Shown here: in pieces, positions 35,650 to 47,700 of the stretch
Layout: each line of letters starts with the position of its first letter
How positions within the stretch are numbered: the first letter of the stretch is position 1
Assembly (NCBI GenBank): GCA_013339765.2
Contig: CM023453.1
Span: 84,944,685-85,008,684 of the forward strand
DNA: 64,000 nucleotides
Direction: 5' to 3'
Origin: Haemaphysalis longicornis
Taxonomy: Eukaryota; Arthropoda; Arachnida; Ixodida; Ixodidae
Program-made: the position numbers and the translations under genes
Notes under the pieces: model-generated
Told to the model about the DNA's origin: nothing
Database searches by the model: none
What the model saw: the letters and a program-made list of their open reading frames with translations, nothing else

Positions 35650-35796
35650 TCAGCCACCGTACACGTCACCACCACTTCTGTAGTCGGCGTTCGCGAACAG
35701 GCGACCGTGTTTCCGGTGCACGCCGTGGACATTGCTGAACTCCCCTCCAACCGTCTCGATGTTGTGGCCTTTGGCTTTCAGCAGCAGAGCGTACAT
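35650..35796 (-). CDS. GGT: GGT-A exon 11 (C-terminus and stop)
   Basis: The acceptor is TTTGTTCCTGCAG. The 48 codons MYALLLKAKGHNIETVGG, then GVHRKHGRLFANADYRSGG, end in VYGG and a stop. The LKAKGH and A-D-x-R-x-G-G motifs are typical of the GGT C-terminal strands. Phase 0 at the start. Confidence 0.9.
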   Translation of the reverse strand: MYALLLKAKGHNIETVGGEFSNVHGVHRKHGRLFANADYRSGGDVYGG

Positions 35797-38700
35797 CTGC
35801 AGGAACAAAACACCCAATTCCAAGTTTGCGCTATGCGGCATATGCGAAGTTCACCCCTCAGGCCGTTTATTTGTAAACAAACTTTTATCGATTCGTTTTT
35901 TCACAAGAACGGGAAAAATTAAACCCATTGTCCGAGAGAAGTATTATCGAGAAAATATACGCTTCTGTTGAGTGTCTGTTTACAAGCCGAAAATACGCAT
36001 TATGCCGAATCGGATCAGCGATATTTCCCGACGTTCCAGTCTCCCGTTCTCTGCACGCGGAGGAAGAGTGGAAGGAGTAGTAACCCTTTGTTTAAAATGT
36101 TGCTATCGGGAAAGCGCGCCAGGTTCGAACATAATCGCCCGTGAAATGAACTGACTGCGAGTAGTTAGCTAACCGATCCACCCGTTCGCCTCAAGCAGCG
36201 GTTGATAATCCGTAAAGCCTGCGTCGGTCTGCCCTTGTTATGTTTAACCAGGGGGAGCGTTTGGGCAACGACAACCGCCATGGCTGCCGTGAAGAGCGTT
36301 TATTTGACGCTGGGTTGCCCACAATTGCGATTGCTTTACTTCGAGCTCCCTAGATTGCGGGCAGTGTCATCTGCGCATTTTATTGTATAGTTTGCATTCA
36401 CTGGCGAAGCACGCATGCGGGATGACGGTACTTGTCCGTGCTAAGCACGTGCTGTGTTAGACGTTACAAACTCTACCCCACGGAACGCCAAGTAATGCCT
36501 TGACTCCAATGTGACTGCGATTAATAGCATCTCTGTTGACACCAACGTTGAGAATCGGGTTGGAACGGAGCAGACGACGCACGACGGTGTTTTGTTTTTC
36601 TTCGGCTGGCACAAGCCGCTCCATGTCCGTGGCGCTTCGACAATGTCTGTGACCGTTTCCAGTGTTACCAAGAGAAGAAATTGACAGCTAAACTGTTCAA
36701 TACATACGACGTATGTCTCGTTCCGATCGATCAGGTATTCACGGCATTTTTGTGTCGATTTTGACGGTTGCAGACGACCTGCATGTTGTTGTATCGGTCG
36801 CAGAGTGTGAGCATTCACAACGAGTGACATGAGCTGCTTGACCGATGCTTTGGTGGAAGTTATACGTGAATACCATTGGTTTTCTGAACAACAACTGCTT
36901 GTTTTCAAACGGCCGCAATGGGGATTTGTGGTCTCGTGTGTCGTGGAAAGGCGGGGTTAGAAATAAAGGAAGGATTTTTAATGAAATCTTATAACTTCTG
37001 CACTGTTTCCAGCAGCGTGTTCGCGTTGCCCCGCGGGATGAACGTGCATTCGGATGCCGTCATAGTTTGCTAACCGCAATTGTGGAGCTCGGTAGATATT
37101 ATTTTGTTTGTGTAAGCGCATATTAAGTGCGCAGAACCACAGTAACCCACCTGTATCTACTAATTCGATCGTAAGACTGGTGAGCTCGCTAGGCCTTTCT
37201 CGCAAAACAAGTCTTGCTCGGGTAGCGCCGCCATGCTGGGTTAGGGGTGGAATGTTTCTTTGTTGGCTCACGATAGGAGGAAACCTTCCGTCATTTACAA
37301 GGGGTAAACACGTTCCTCATATTTAAAAGCAGGTAATTTCCCCATTCCCGGGGAGAAATATAGGATGCATACCTGGTTCTTCCTAAAATGAGAAACTACC
37401 ATGCGCTTTTTTCTTAGAGTCGTGAGAGGACCAGTCGACACCCTAACTCCCTCAAGATCAGCAACGAGTGGTGGACAGTTCTTGCCGAGCAGCGAAGGAG
37501 AAAGGCTTCGTGGGATAAGGCTGCGTCGCACAAAGGGACGACACCCCAATTCAAATAACATTTGAATACCTCCTCCTCCTTAGCCGACAGCCCCCGTAAG
37601 TATGAATGCAACCAGGTTATGAGCAGTAATAGCTGAATTAAGGTGGATAGTTCTCCGCACACGCTCTCACCTCTGGAAACGTTGGCTCAGCCATGATGTA
37701 GTCGGGAATCAACTGGTCGTGCACCCGAGGGTAGTCGATGGCATCCTTGATGTTGTTGTCCATCCAAAGGGTACGCATGCTTACCTACACAGGAGAGGAC
37801 AGAGTGCGAGAGCGTTACAACAGCCAGGATAAGCGAGCTTTGCAACAGTGAATTCGCATAGTAGTGATTCGCACCAGTCCTTCAGGTGTTGCCTGGTAAT
37901 CTCACACATTCATGCGCCAGGGCTGCGCTTTTTCCTAGTACTAAAAAGCATTATTTGGCAGGTCACTACGAGACACTTATTTTTCATGGTTAATTGTTTC
38001 CGCTGGTTACTTTTCTTCTTCTTTTTAAAGCGGCCTCCAAGTAAATAATTAAGGCGCCCTCCATTAAGGCGCCCTCCATTGTTTTTTAATTAGAATTATC
38101 ACACTAAAGGTGCACTCAAGTGCAGGGACGGATTTGTGGGTGTGCCTTCGCGGGGGGGTTGAGCTGTGGTAAGAATAATAGTAATAATACCATAATAATA
38201 ATCTTCATTGTACTTCATACAATGTTATTAATCATAGAAAAGTAACAGCACTTATATCCAATATCGTTATTTATGCACCCAGGGGACTGCCCATTGACAC
38301 ATATTGGCGGGTGAAACACTAATTTCTTAGGTTATTATAGGTCGCCTAGGAAAAGCGGCCGTTTCTGCCCCACCCCCCTCTTCCCTCTTAACACTCGTCA
38401 CTGATTAAGTGTAAACGCAAGTTGGCCTACATCGGTAGATTAGAGTGCCGGTGAAAATTAAAAAAATTTTTCCACCAAGCGTGAAACAGGCGTGGACGCC
38501 CCGTACCCTTACCTGCACTACAATCCGGGTCGTCACACACCAACGCGCTGTGAAGCACAATTTGTGGAGCTTGTATAATCGCTTTTATGAAACAAACACA
38601 AACAAAACAAACAGGCAACAGAGACGCGTAAACGTAAAATCAATGTAAGAAGGAACGTTTCTAGGTCATGCGCTTTTCAGAAGACAGGAACCTCGTCCTG

Positions 38701-41700
38701 ACAACATGATGATATGTTATGCATCGGCCCAGCTCTCTTTTAGCTTCAATTTCCTTGAAATGTTGGTCTTGCATGCATGCACAGCCAAACGATTCGTGCA
38801 CGCGGGTGAACAGAACTTACCATACCTACTATTCTTCTGATTAGTCGATTTTGTAATATGCTGCTATAAATTTTGTTTGATTTTGTAATATTCTGCTATT
38901 GATTTTGTAATATTCTGCTATAATATATATAATATTCTGCTATAATAAATAAAAGAGACTACGAAAATTGTTACCTGAACAGGAACAACCCCCGGGGGAC
39001 TACAAATTTATTTTCCACCGAAGAAGACGGCATTGTTTCCTTGCGCGCGCTTTGTAAGCAACGGCCGTGAGGATTCCTCGCAAGTTTGTAGTGCACCCAT
39101 TGCGTCTTCCGTATCCTCATGCATTTCCCGCAAACTCTGGCAGCATATTCACGGTATCCATCACATAACCAGTTCTCGTCAAAGCAGCTTAGATATCTTC
39201 AACGTCTGCGTGAGCGTCTTCAGCCGCCACTTAGGCATCAACACTTCCTTACGATTCGGGTTTCCAATTGGCGCGGAGGATGTCGTCTTTCCCTCCTATT
39301 GTAGTAGAAAGACTAGTGGCTGAAATACCATGTGCTGCAGCAATGTCGCCTTTCTTTTGCCCACTTGTTACTTCACGAATTGTGTCCGTATTCTAGTTTA
39401 AAGTAAGTATTTTTTTTCTTGCCGTGCTTGAAGTCCGACAAACTCCTCACAAGTTTTAGTAGTCCGCTGGCTTGTACACACCACATCCCCGCACATGAGT
39501 TGCAATGCTGGACGGACTGTAGGCCTAACAACTTGAACTTCACAAAACCTACATGATTTCTAACAGACGCCGATGTAAAACAGGCGCGAAAGTGCGAGAA
39601 TTACCCCCAGAACGATGGTAAACAAACAAGACAAAGCACGCCCTAAAAGAATCCTACCGCCAAAGACCGAATTGGAACAGCGCCAGTGCCATCTATGACG
39701 GGCGAAAGAAACTTTTTTATTCCGCTGGCGGCGTTTGGCGATCAGCTCAAAATTGAAACTGCAGTTCTGCTCCGCGCAATTTCGTAAAATCGGAACAAAG
39801 TTGATGCGCGATGTTATGTTTGGCGCGCCATTAATTTACTTTTAACAGCGGAGCTGTTGTATTTGTCCGTAATGAATGGCGCCCAATGTGTAAGCGTAAC
39901 ACGTTAAAGGAGCCATGAAGAGAAAATGCAAGTTCGTTTTAATCGAAAGATTTCGTGTTTTATAGTGCCCCCAGCGCTTGTCCAGATACAAACGTTGCTT
40001 TCTTCACTGAAAAATTATTCAGTTTAGGTTAAAATTTTGATTTTCCCGCTAAATCGTTTGTTTTCGGGGTCTGCAATGACATCACAGGAACCGACCGCTC
40101 TGCAGCCTAGAGTACCTTCATTCACGCATCCGCCGTACAGGGTAGAGACACGTATACGCTGGCGCCGCCATTTTGGGTCGTTTGCTCGCCGCCAAAGCAA
40201 GTCACTGTGTCAAAACCGCGCTAAAATTATCGCCGCAACGCAGTGTACTGGCGAAGTTTGAATCATATTATCTGTTTCGCGTTGCTAGGTCTCGTGGGAA
40301 ACGAAAAGAACAACGCGTTGAGCACGTTGGCCCAACTGCGATTGCACGTGACCGTCCAAAGGGTGTCTCCACCCTGTACAGCGGTGCTGGTGTTTTCCCG
40401 CGTTTCTTTACGTTACCCGAACCTAGATGGCGCCACCATACCGCGACAAGCCTTTGGTTTGTTTTTGACCGTATTTAAACCTGGCTTGTTTCTGTTCTGG
40501 GAGAAAATAATCGTTCCCTGAAACAGTGCTCGCTCGACAAATATGGACACGTAAGACACCGTTGCTTGCGTCAATCTGCCAGTGTCGTTTGAGACCACCC
40601 CAAGCCCGTAGTGCTGTGCAGCTAAACCAAGCATGGTGTGCGCAGTACGAACAGCAGTACGCATCAGTACTCTTATGTTTACATGTGCTTTAGTAACTTC
40701 CACTGTTTGTCCCATCATTCTTATTGCTTTGTAAAAAATGTGCCCTAAATTAAGCGCAAATCGCTCGTTCGGCTAGCTTCTAAGCTCTACCGAATTAGCG
40801 TCTGCTTGTGCCGGCCTCCGCCAATCGCAGAGCTGGTTCGAATGACATCATAGGTTCTGTTGCGGAAAATGAGCTGGTGGGACGCATGGCATTCCCTTTT
40901 TTCCTAGATATGTAGCTTATTTAAGCGAAATTTACGTTAAAAGTGGTGTCAGTATGATTCTAGTGTGGCAATCTTTTGAACGAACCAAACTTGTGTTTTC
41001 TCTTCATGGCTCCTTTAATACCAAGAAAATGCCGAGCGCTGGTGAGCGCGTGCCCCGCGGTGACCGTCGAACATCCCCGGTACGCGCAAGGGCTTTAGCA
41101 AAAAAAAAAATGGCGGAAACCCCGAGGACCGCCTCACGCTCCTCGACGTTCCTCGTCTACTTGGCTTAGATAGCCGTGGGTTCTTTTTGTCTCGAACCCA
41201 AAATTAACAAAACGGGTAACATTTCTTTCTTGATCATCGTGCATCAAGGTTCTATATAATTATTCACAAATTAATCTTTCTGGGGGTTTAATTTTATAAT
41301 AACAAAACACATTTGACGAACCTTCTATAGTAATATTGTTGCTTTTTGCAGCCACAGCCAACTTTTCAGCCTCTTTATGAGCCATGCCTAGGACAAGTGG
41401 AACGTGCCTGCTCGGTACATGACGGAACGCCCGCCAAATCGCGGCTCGCGTAGACAGTGGCGCCAGATTTCCCTCTACTGTATATTAGTATTAAACTCTA
41501 TGTGGCATGAGAAACACAACAATATCGATGCATCTTACGATGACTACTACTACCACAGCGCAAGGCGACGACGGAACATGTAAGTAAACAATTTCAAGGC
41601 TGTACCAGGGGGTGGTGTTGTGTCTTTTCGTGCTCAATTAGAAAGAAATCGTGCAGTTTCGCTATGGTTCAACCCCTGCGCGACCTAGTACAAGCTTCGC

Positions 41701-44700
41701 CAGATTTTTTGCGCTGCATTTTTTTAGAAAAGCTTCGTTAAACGGGGACACGTCATGATATTGGTTTCGTTATTTTGAGCAAGTCAAAACGTTGTGCCCT
41801 ATGGGCGTGTGAGGGGGATCAGGATATATTGGCTAAATCGGGATCAATTGTAAAATCGGGTTTCTTTAAATCATCTTTTCGCTGTATTTGCGCAATCGAC
41901 TTGAGACGAGACGGCCGTCTATTTAATTAACCGTCTGCACATGCATTTTCTATACCTGCTCCCAGGTGGCACCGCCTCCTGGGGATTCTTTCAAAAAGAA
42001 AAAAAAAGTTCTTCACGCTGTTTTTCCCACCTCTCCTCTCCGTATTGCCGATATATCCAGCATGCCCAGCTGCCTTATATGTGAGTTCGCCCGGCAATCC
42101 GTACACTTACCTATAACCAGTTTCACACAAAATTTTCTAGAGTATAGTACCACGACAATAATATGAAGGAATACCGCGGTAAATGTTTTTAAGTGTCGAT
42201 ATGTTTTTTTTCCTTAATCTGAACTCAGCCAATTAATTTTTACTCTTTAGGAATGTGTACGGAAAGGCGGTTTAATAACTACTTTAAAGCCAGTACTCCA
42301 AAACAGGACATTCGGTTTTTGGCGCTGTGGCAACCCCTTAACAACGTACAGTTTGCGTAATTGCCGTTGGGCTTGGTGTTACTTAATTAAGCCTTTTGCA
42401 AGCGCATTTATTTCTGTTGCTTACCACTCCCCTGAACGCCTTGAGACACTTTTGCAGAAAGCAAATTACGCCCTCTTCCCAACGAGCCCACTCCCAAATA
42501 AATTACGCGCATCTTCGCAACCGAGAAAAGCCTATATGGACGCGAAATCTCATTACGGTGGGTAGGTCATTACAAGTTTGGCTTTCAGCGTAAACGCGGC
42601 CACTGCATGGTGCAGTTCTTCTGACGGTATACGCGCTTCCTAAGAGATTGGGTTCAATGGAAAGTGTAGGGTTGTAAGAATAGACGCAGCTCTCACATTT
42701 ATGGGCTCATTATAACCCCGATTACATTACTTTGCGGATCAGTGTAATATGATATAATCTATGAGCGCACAAACTTTCATAAAGCCTTGCAACCATAGGA
42801 GTCCGGATAATCAGTTTTAACACCAGGCCTGTTTCTGTTCCACTATACTACGTGGCGATGAGGCGCCAATTCGCTTCTATGGGAATGCTAACACAACACT
42901 GATCTGGTGGATGGGAGGCACAACGTGGTATTTTAGTAGTGGTTGCGCCGAACAAATTAGCTTATTTTTGTTATAAACGAACCAGCTAAGCAGCCAATTA
43001 CGGGTTTTGCCCTCACGCGAGGCTTAATTCGACCTTGATCCGGTTTATTTTTTCGTAAACCTGCAGGTTCCTTTCGCTGGACAAGAAGCACAATCTGCTC
43101 AGGCAGCTATATGCAGCCGCATCCGGCCGAGCCGTTCTTATATCTGAACAGCATCCAATTCGCACTGGTATAGTAGTAACTTCATGCCCTTGGTCATGGT
43201 ACCTCCACCTCTCCCGTCAAATAGATTGTGTCTATACACTGTCTAACCAGCAATTATTGGCCTAATGATGAAAAAAAAACCACAAAACTGATTTTAGCCC
43301 ATCTCCATGGTCTTGGACTTGAACATTAACGCTCTTATTTATTTTGTACATAACACGTTCCTCAAGTTCAGCTTTTTTTCAACTTGAGTCTTTAGCGATT
43401 ATAATCTGGACATAAATGTGAAGTGAAGACATTTTAACGATGTCTTACCAGTGCCACGGCGGTGGTAATCTTTGGTCCTCCCGATGCGCCAACGACGAGT
43501 TCGGCATCTCCATTGGGGTCGAGCACGATGGTAGGACTCATGGACGACTGGGGTCGTTTGCCCGGCTCGATGAAGTTGGCTTTTGATGGCGCCACACCCC
43601 AGTAGTTGCTCTCTCCAGGGATCGAGAAGTCGTCCATGTGGTTGTTAAACACTATTCCAGATGAGCTCCGCACGAGGCTGCCGAAGCTTCAACACCGGGA
43701 GAGGGGTAATACTTGAAATCACAGGAGACAGTGTCAAAATAGAGACAGATTTCTGGTGTTTTTTGTATCGGATGTAGGCTACTGCTTTCATTTTTTTGTA
43801 CGCGTGACCATCTAGGCCATCACTTTGGAGATTCGTATTGCGTACTTTTGGTTTTTTTTTTTTTAGTTTAAGGAGCACGAAATGTGGTGAAATCTGGTAC
43901 TCACAATGCCGGAGTTCTTGCTTCATGCAGCGAGTAATAATTTCGCTATATTAGTTAGATAAGCAATCGATTTGTTAAACGGAGATTATAAAGATCACAC
44001 ATGACAGCAGGAGTGAACTAGAGTAGGCTGAGCACTAAATACGGGTTTACTTTTTAGAAAGGCACTATAAAGTTTTTGTTCTGGGCGAATGTGGTCTTTG
44101 CCTATACAGAGTTCATGCTTGCAGCTTGCCAACTTAGTAACCCCCCCATGTATAGAAATTATTGAACGCGAGGCACTGTTTACCACAGCCGTATTTACAT
44201 CTACCTAATAAAAACCTCCACCACGCCGTGTGTTTTGGCGCACGCAAGCCACATGTAGGCGGGATATTCATGTTACGTAAAAGCTTTCGTGTACCGATAT
44301 CCTGAATTTGCCACAAAAACATCAGCATTGTGGCGGTCATCTTGACATCTTCGGACCGTAGTTTTCAACGTGAAAAGAAAAAATGAAAAAATACCAAATA
44401 CGTGTTTTATAGTAAAACCCAAAATCTGAGAACAGAAAATTTATTCTCTGCAGCACAGTATACTTCGTTCTCATAATATCTTACAATTAAAGCGGCATAT
44501 ATATTGGGAAAATTGCATAATTGTGCTAAGTGCAAATGTTTCCGCGAAAGTAATTTTCAGGCCCATCCGCGAAAGACGAGCGACGATCAGCAGCATTGTT
44601 ATCGAGATACGCGCAAGACTGAACCTGCTCCATCTTGGATCGCGATTCCCACCTTTTATCCGGTACTTTGTTGATGACCGATACACTCCTTTAGAAAACA

Positions 44701-47700
44701 AACGATCACACGTATTCCCGTTCGTGTGCATTGCAACAGAGGTAAAAGTCTGTCTTAGATGACCCTGTTTCAAGATAAATGCTCGTGGACTTAGATGCGC
44801 CTAGTGTGAGTTTCTTATTACGATGTGTCTAGAGTGCCGTCCAACGGTAATATAAGCACTCCACTATGTCGAAGTGTACAAACTTTTTGTAAAAGATGCC
44901 ACATGTGGCAATACCTCGCTCTACATAACTTAAGGCAAGGTGACCTAACCTAAACTAACATAACATGACCTAACGAACAAAAAGCAGTCACCTAAAACAC
45001 CAGACACTATCGTAAGCTATGGATATTGTAATTACATTGAAAGGTGAAAAAGACAACCGGTACACTAGCCGGTCTCGCACCACCGTCCCTGGCATAAACA
45101 AGCTAAGACGGAACCTCTACATGACAGCTTCAGACGCCAAGGCCGGTGCTAGCCATGTCCTAGATATTCGAATGACATCGGATGGCATTGTAGCCATGCC
45201 TGTAGCTCTGAGAAAGCATGGCCGAAGAACTTAGCATGGCCGAAGCTGGGACAGGAGACATATAAACACCTACTATGAGTTGATGGTGGTGGTGATGCTT
45301 AGCGCGTCTCCGTCTCCCCACATCGAGAGGTGCGCCGTGCCTTTACTGGGAGGCGTAATCTCGCCAGCGAAATCGTAGTGAGCTGGGTCATGGTACGTTC
45401 GATCATCGTTGATTTTCCACCGCGTGGACTCGGCGTAGCCTTGGGAGGTGAGGTTTCGCACTACCTGCATTTCAAGTAAAAAAAATTGCGTGCCTTGATC
45501 CCATTTTTATCCTTGAACCAATGTTGCAACTAAGTGTAATCTTCCCACTAAAGTACAATGCCTAATTTGGTCAAAGAGGTATGGAGCGCGTTTCCGTTTC
45601 CACGGCGCGCGGTTTGTAGTGTGCTCATTAAACTGCTCCTTACGAGTGTTTCACTGTCTTCTACCTCACGTCAAGCAGAGTTGCAGCAAACTTACCAGCC
45701 GTTCGCTAATAGAACTGTGACACCAAAATTAAACCGGATGTTCAGCGTACAATGGAGATTAAAGGGTAGCATGTGTTGTCTGTGTGTGTGTGCGTGCATG
45801 TGTGTGCGGGTGTGCGTGTGCGTGTGGTGTGTGTTAGTGTAGATTACTCGCATCAGAAACACTCCAATCTTCAAGTACACTGCACAAGCAATTGTTCTTC
45901 AAGTGCAAGTTATTCCGCACAGGAATGCTGAACAACTACTACTCGTAGCAGCCATCCAGGGTTCAATACTTTAGATATGCTTCCTGTGCGTAAACTTGAA
46001 ATTTTCCACCCAACTTGCCTTGTTGACAGAATATTTCTTCTTTGAAGCCTTCTAAGAAGCGTGTAACTTCTGGCTAAACAATGCGTTCTAAAAGGAAACG
46101 GTATACGGTATCATCGTACGAGGCACAATCGCAGACCTTTGTACAATGCATACAAAAGAATACGCTTTCTCGGTAAGCTTGCTGTCAGTCATTGCCTTTA
46201 TGTCATCACAGTGCCAGCTTTCTACTTTGGTCCCCGAAAGGTGGGCGGCCGGGTCTATACCTACGTCAGCAACGTTCACGAAGCGGGGGTCGCCAAGGAG
46301 GGCTCTCTTGGCGTAGGCGAACTTGCAAGCCTCAACAAATCTGCAAAAAGACACAAGTTAGTGTATTGAATTCTAAAATAGTACTCCATGACAAAACCTG
46401 TACACACGTTAAGGAATTCATCGCACGAACTTCACAATCAGGGATATGGGAATTCACTGACCATTGGCGGTTGTTGAGTGCGCCTGACAGTGCTACGTCA
46501 AAGCACCCGAGGGGAATAGGCTCTCCTACGCTACCTTTCACTTTTGAACCGGCCATGTACGAATGGCTATGTTCAATATCACTGAACTCGAACATGTAAC
46601 GTCGTAGCTCTGGGCACACGTCCCTCGGCTATGTTGCTTAACTCTTCCTTTTTCAACGGCCTTTTCGTTGTCCCCTTACGATTTTCCACTGTGCAGGAAA
46701 ATCTGAGCTATACTGTTGTTAAGGTATCATTCCTTTCTTCCTTATTGCCCTCCTTCGTTTTAATAGCGAAGCTGTTCAACAAAACGTAATTTTTCATGTC
46801 CACAGATAAAAATACCAACAAAATAGCGAGTGCGCGCACCTGATCCTGTTCCTCACGGCGACCGCCCGGCAGTGAAAAAAATCCAAAGAGATGCCGAGCG
46901 CTCGTGCGAGCGTGTCTCGCGGCGACCACCCAGTATCCCCGCCGCACGTTTTTCAAGCCAAGCATACCCACCTTCAGAAATTGGCCAAGAGTGGCCAAAA
47001 AAAAGCTCCAACGTTCACCGTTATCATGGCAACGCTTGCTCGGAACGTGAAAGACTCCAGCGTCCGCCGTAGTCGTGGCAACGCTTGCTCAGAAGCAGAA
47101 AGACACTACATAGCGTACGCCCATCCAAGGTGATGTCCAATGATTATCACTTCCAAAAATGAAGGAAGCTCGCACTTATACCAACAATTATGGAGTAAAT
47201 GTCGATGTAGCAAAGAAGGAGCAAATAGGCTGCAATCGTGGACTTAAACTGTCTTGATTGTAGTGAAGGTCACGTACAGCTGCGCTACTTTCAAGTCTTA
47301 CGCGTTAGTGTGTGTTGAAAACCAGGAAGCAGGCGCGGGTTAGAGGACGCCGCTTTATTGATGACTGTCGAGCGGTTAACGTTATTCGATTGATGAAGAA
47401 GATGTCTCGAGCCTCGCTGCTCGTGCGGTCGCTGCTCGTCTTCACTTCGGTGTCGTCGTCTTCCAACCAACCAGATCACATTTTGCAACAGGCTTCGGGC
47501 CGGCGCAAAAATATGGATCTGGTTGGCTTCAGGTGGCTAATATCTTGAACTGGCAATGGATTGGCGATTGATTGGTGCGTCTGTAGTCGAGAAAAACTGG
47601 AGACTTCCTTGGAGTCGTGTGCGCAGGGCGCAACGTGTGCAGGTATTTGTTTCGCCGCCCTAATTTCCATGGTCTCTCCAGAAGGTGCTCTCCGCGCTTC

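Noticed and set aside
35467..35922. 151-codon plus-strand frame
   Set aside because: It is the opposite-strand shadow of GGT-A exon 11, which has family motifs, a splice acceptor and a stop.
39033..39323. Possible transposase C-terminal tail on the minus strand
   Set aside because: Stops and frame changes every few residues and no motif firmly identified.
46192..46599. 135-codon plus-strand frame
   Set aside because: It overlaps GGT-A exon 7 on the other strand and has no domain.
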